Positions 4,349 through 5,073 of a stretch of DNA of 5,073 bases are shown here, piece after piece (position 1 is the stretch's first letter; each line of letters starts with the position of its first letter). The notes under the pieces were generated by a model that saw nothing but the letters and a program-made list of their open reading frames with translations, was not told where the DNA came from and did not search any database. The position numbers and the translations under genes are program-made. The DNA lies in assembly GCA_028293465.1 (NCBI GenBank), contig JAQGOT010000141.1, positions 1-5,073 of the forward strand, read 5' to 3'. This DNA is from Pedosphaera sp. (lineage in GTDB: Bacteria > Verrucomicrobiota > Verrucomicrobiia > Limisphaerales > Pedosphaeraceae).

Positions 4349-5073
4349 GGTGCCTTCAACTCGTTGGGTAGTGTGAAGTAAAAAGTGGCGCCGCGGCCGA
4401 CCTCGCCCTCGGCCCACACCCGGCCACCGTGCCGGTGAATGACCCGCTGGACGGTGGCGAGGCCAACGCCCGTGCCGGGGAACTCGGCGGTGCTGTGGAG
4501 CCGCTGAAACGCGCCAAAAAGTTTGTTGGCGTAAGCCATGTCAAACCCGGCGCCGTTATCGCGTACGAAATAAGCCGGAGCGCCTTCGCGTGTGGTCCTG
4601 CGGAATTCGATCCTGGCGTCGCGTTTTTGGCTGGTGAATTTCCAGGCATTGCCGAGCAGGTTCTCCAGCACGATCCGCATCAGACGCGCGTCGGCCTGCG
4701 TGATCAGGTCCGGTTCAATGAGAACCTCCACGCATCGTTCCGGATTCGCCTTCCTGAGTTGGTCCGCCACGCTGCGGGCCAGCGCGCTCAAGTCCACGGG
4801 CGCGCAGCGCACTTCGCTGCGCGTGATGCGCGATAGCTGCAACAGATCATCAATCAGTTCACCCATCCGCTGGCTGGCCGCAACGACGGCCTGCAAGCTG
4901 TCCTTGCCCTCGGCCCCGAGCTTGTCGGCGCAGTCCTCCAGCAGGAAGCCGCTGAAACCGCTGATAATGCGCAACGGAGCGCGCAAATCGTGTGAAACGG
5001 AGTAACTGAACGATTCCAGTTCCTTGTTGGCTTCCTCAAGGGCCTGCGCGCGGGCCTTGAGCTCCTCGTTCAG
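4345..5073 (-). CDS. Sensor histidine kinase, C-terminal 242 residues (cut by right edge)
   Basis: The frame is open through the right edge and ends at TGA 4347-4345. It begins in a coiled-coil linker (LNEELKARAQALEEANKELE). The HisKA dimerisation/phospho-acceptor helix follows, with H28 in SYSVSHDLRAPLR and the second helix at about 50-85 (AASQRMGELIDDLLQLSRI). The HATPase_c domain is complete: N-box ENLLGNAWKF (N138, N142), G1 box DNGAGF (172-177), F-box KLFGAFQRLH (184-193), G2 box GTGVGLATV (200-208), and the final strand GATFYFTLP. All catalytic landmarks are present, so the kinase should autophosphorylate. The SFSYSVSHDLRAPLR signature is typical of phytochrome-like and PAS/GAF-linked hybrid-type kinases, whose sensor would lie beyond the right edge. 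An internal TTG at 4986 is not a real start. It overlaps the truncated response-regulator frame by four bases. Confidence 0.93.
   Translation of the reverse strand: MNEELKARAQALEEANKELESFSYSVSHDLRAPLRIISGFSGFLLEDCADKLGAEGKDSLQAVVAASQRMGELIDDLLQLSRITRSEVRCAPVDLSALARSVADQLRKANPERCVEVLIEPDLITQADARLMRIVLENLLGNAWKFTSQKRDARIEFRRTTREGAPAYFVRDNGAGFDMAYANKLFGAFQRLHSTAEFPGTGVGLATVQRVIHRHGGRVWAEGEVGRGATFYFTLPNELKAP

Noticed and set aside
4218..4376. 52-codon plus-strand frame (MSRRVHDQ...) after the acetyltransferase
   Set aside because: It runs antisense across the regulator relic and the kinase end, has Arg/Ser-rich composition, and its ATG sits inside a hairpin without a ribosome binding site.
1..5073. 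Search by eye for CRISPR arrays, tRNAs, transposases, phage genes and toxin-antitoxin pairs
   Set aside because: I saw no regularly spaced repeats, no tRNA-like cloverleaf, no transposase or integrase motifs, and no toxin-antitoxin gene pair.

Overview
The window looks like a stretch of chromosome from a member of the Verrucomicrobiota, most likely the Pedosphaera/Limisphaera-like lineage (subdivision 3). The main evidence is the C-terminus of the large secreted protein. It carries two tandem modules of the pattern SWP-x-F-x-GF-x-VQ-x-ATNL ... W ... TN ... FFRL, a module I associate with exported proteins of that group. A C-terminal HEAT-repeat fragment ending in a 'MAATNALK' type helix fits the same assignment. 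The DNA is GC-rich, and genes on the two strands alternate with short, mostly unremarkable spacers. The organism call is inference from protein style, not from a marker gene.

Layout, left to right. Positions 1-327 (+) hold the C-terminal end of a HEAT-repeat protein cut by the window edge. A 58-residue basic small protein follows at 448-624 (+) and converges with a large minus-strand gene at 682-2934. That gene encodes a 750-residue exported protein with three parts: an N-terminal amidotransferase-like domain, a central polysaccharide-deacetylase-like (NodB-type) domain, and two C-terminal repeat modules. It has a clear Shine-Dalgarno sequence and a plausible sigma-70-type promoter. A 333-base spacer (2935-3267) contains two GC-rich hairpins and no convincing gene. 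A 67-residue zinc-ribbon protein lies at 3268-3471 (-), divergent from a GNAT acetyltransferase at 3645-4199 (+). The divergent spacer contains a perfect 14-base palindrome. The right end (4345-5073, -) is the C-terminal 242 residues of a sensor histidine kinase.

The most interesting structure is downstream of the kinase. Its stop codon overlaps an ATG (ATGA) that starts a 26-codon reading frame beginning MKNNATLLVEDN, the start of a CheY-type response-regulator receiver domain. After that motif the similarity ends, and a stop codon arrives before the phospho-acceptor aspartate. The start context of the partner regulator is intact but the regulator itself is not. This leaves an apparently orphaned kinase beside a relic, or a short coupled peptide.

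A second point of interest is the deacetylase-like domain. Its metal-binding H-box reads HSFGC where the family usually has H(S/T)xxH. I see no CRISPR array, tRNA, rRNA, transposase or phage gene, and no evidence of a multi-gene novel system. The unusual items are the decayed two-component partner and the atypical exported deacetylase-like protein.
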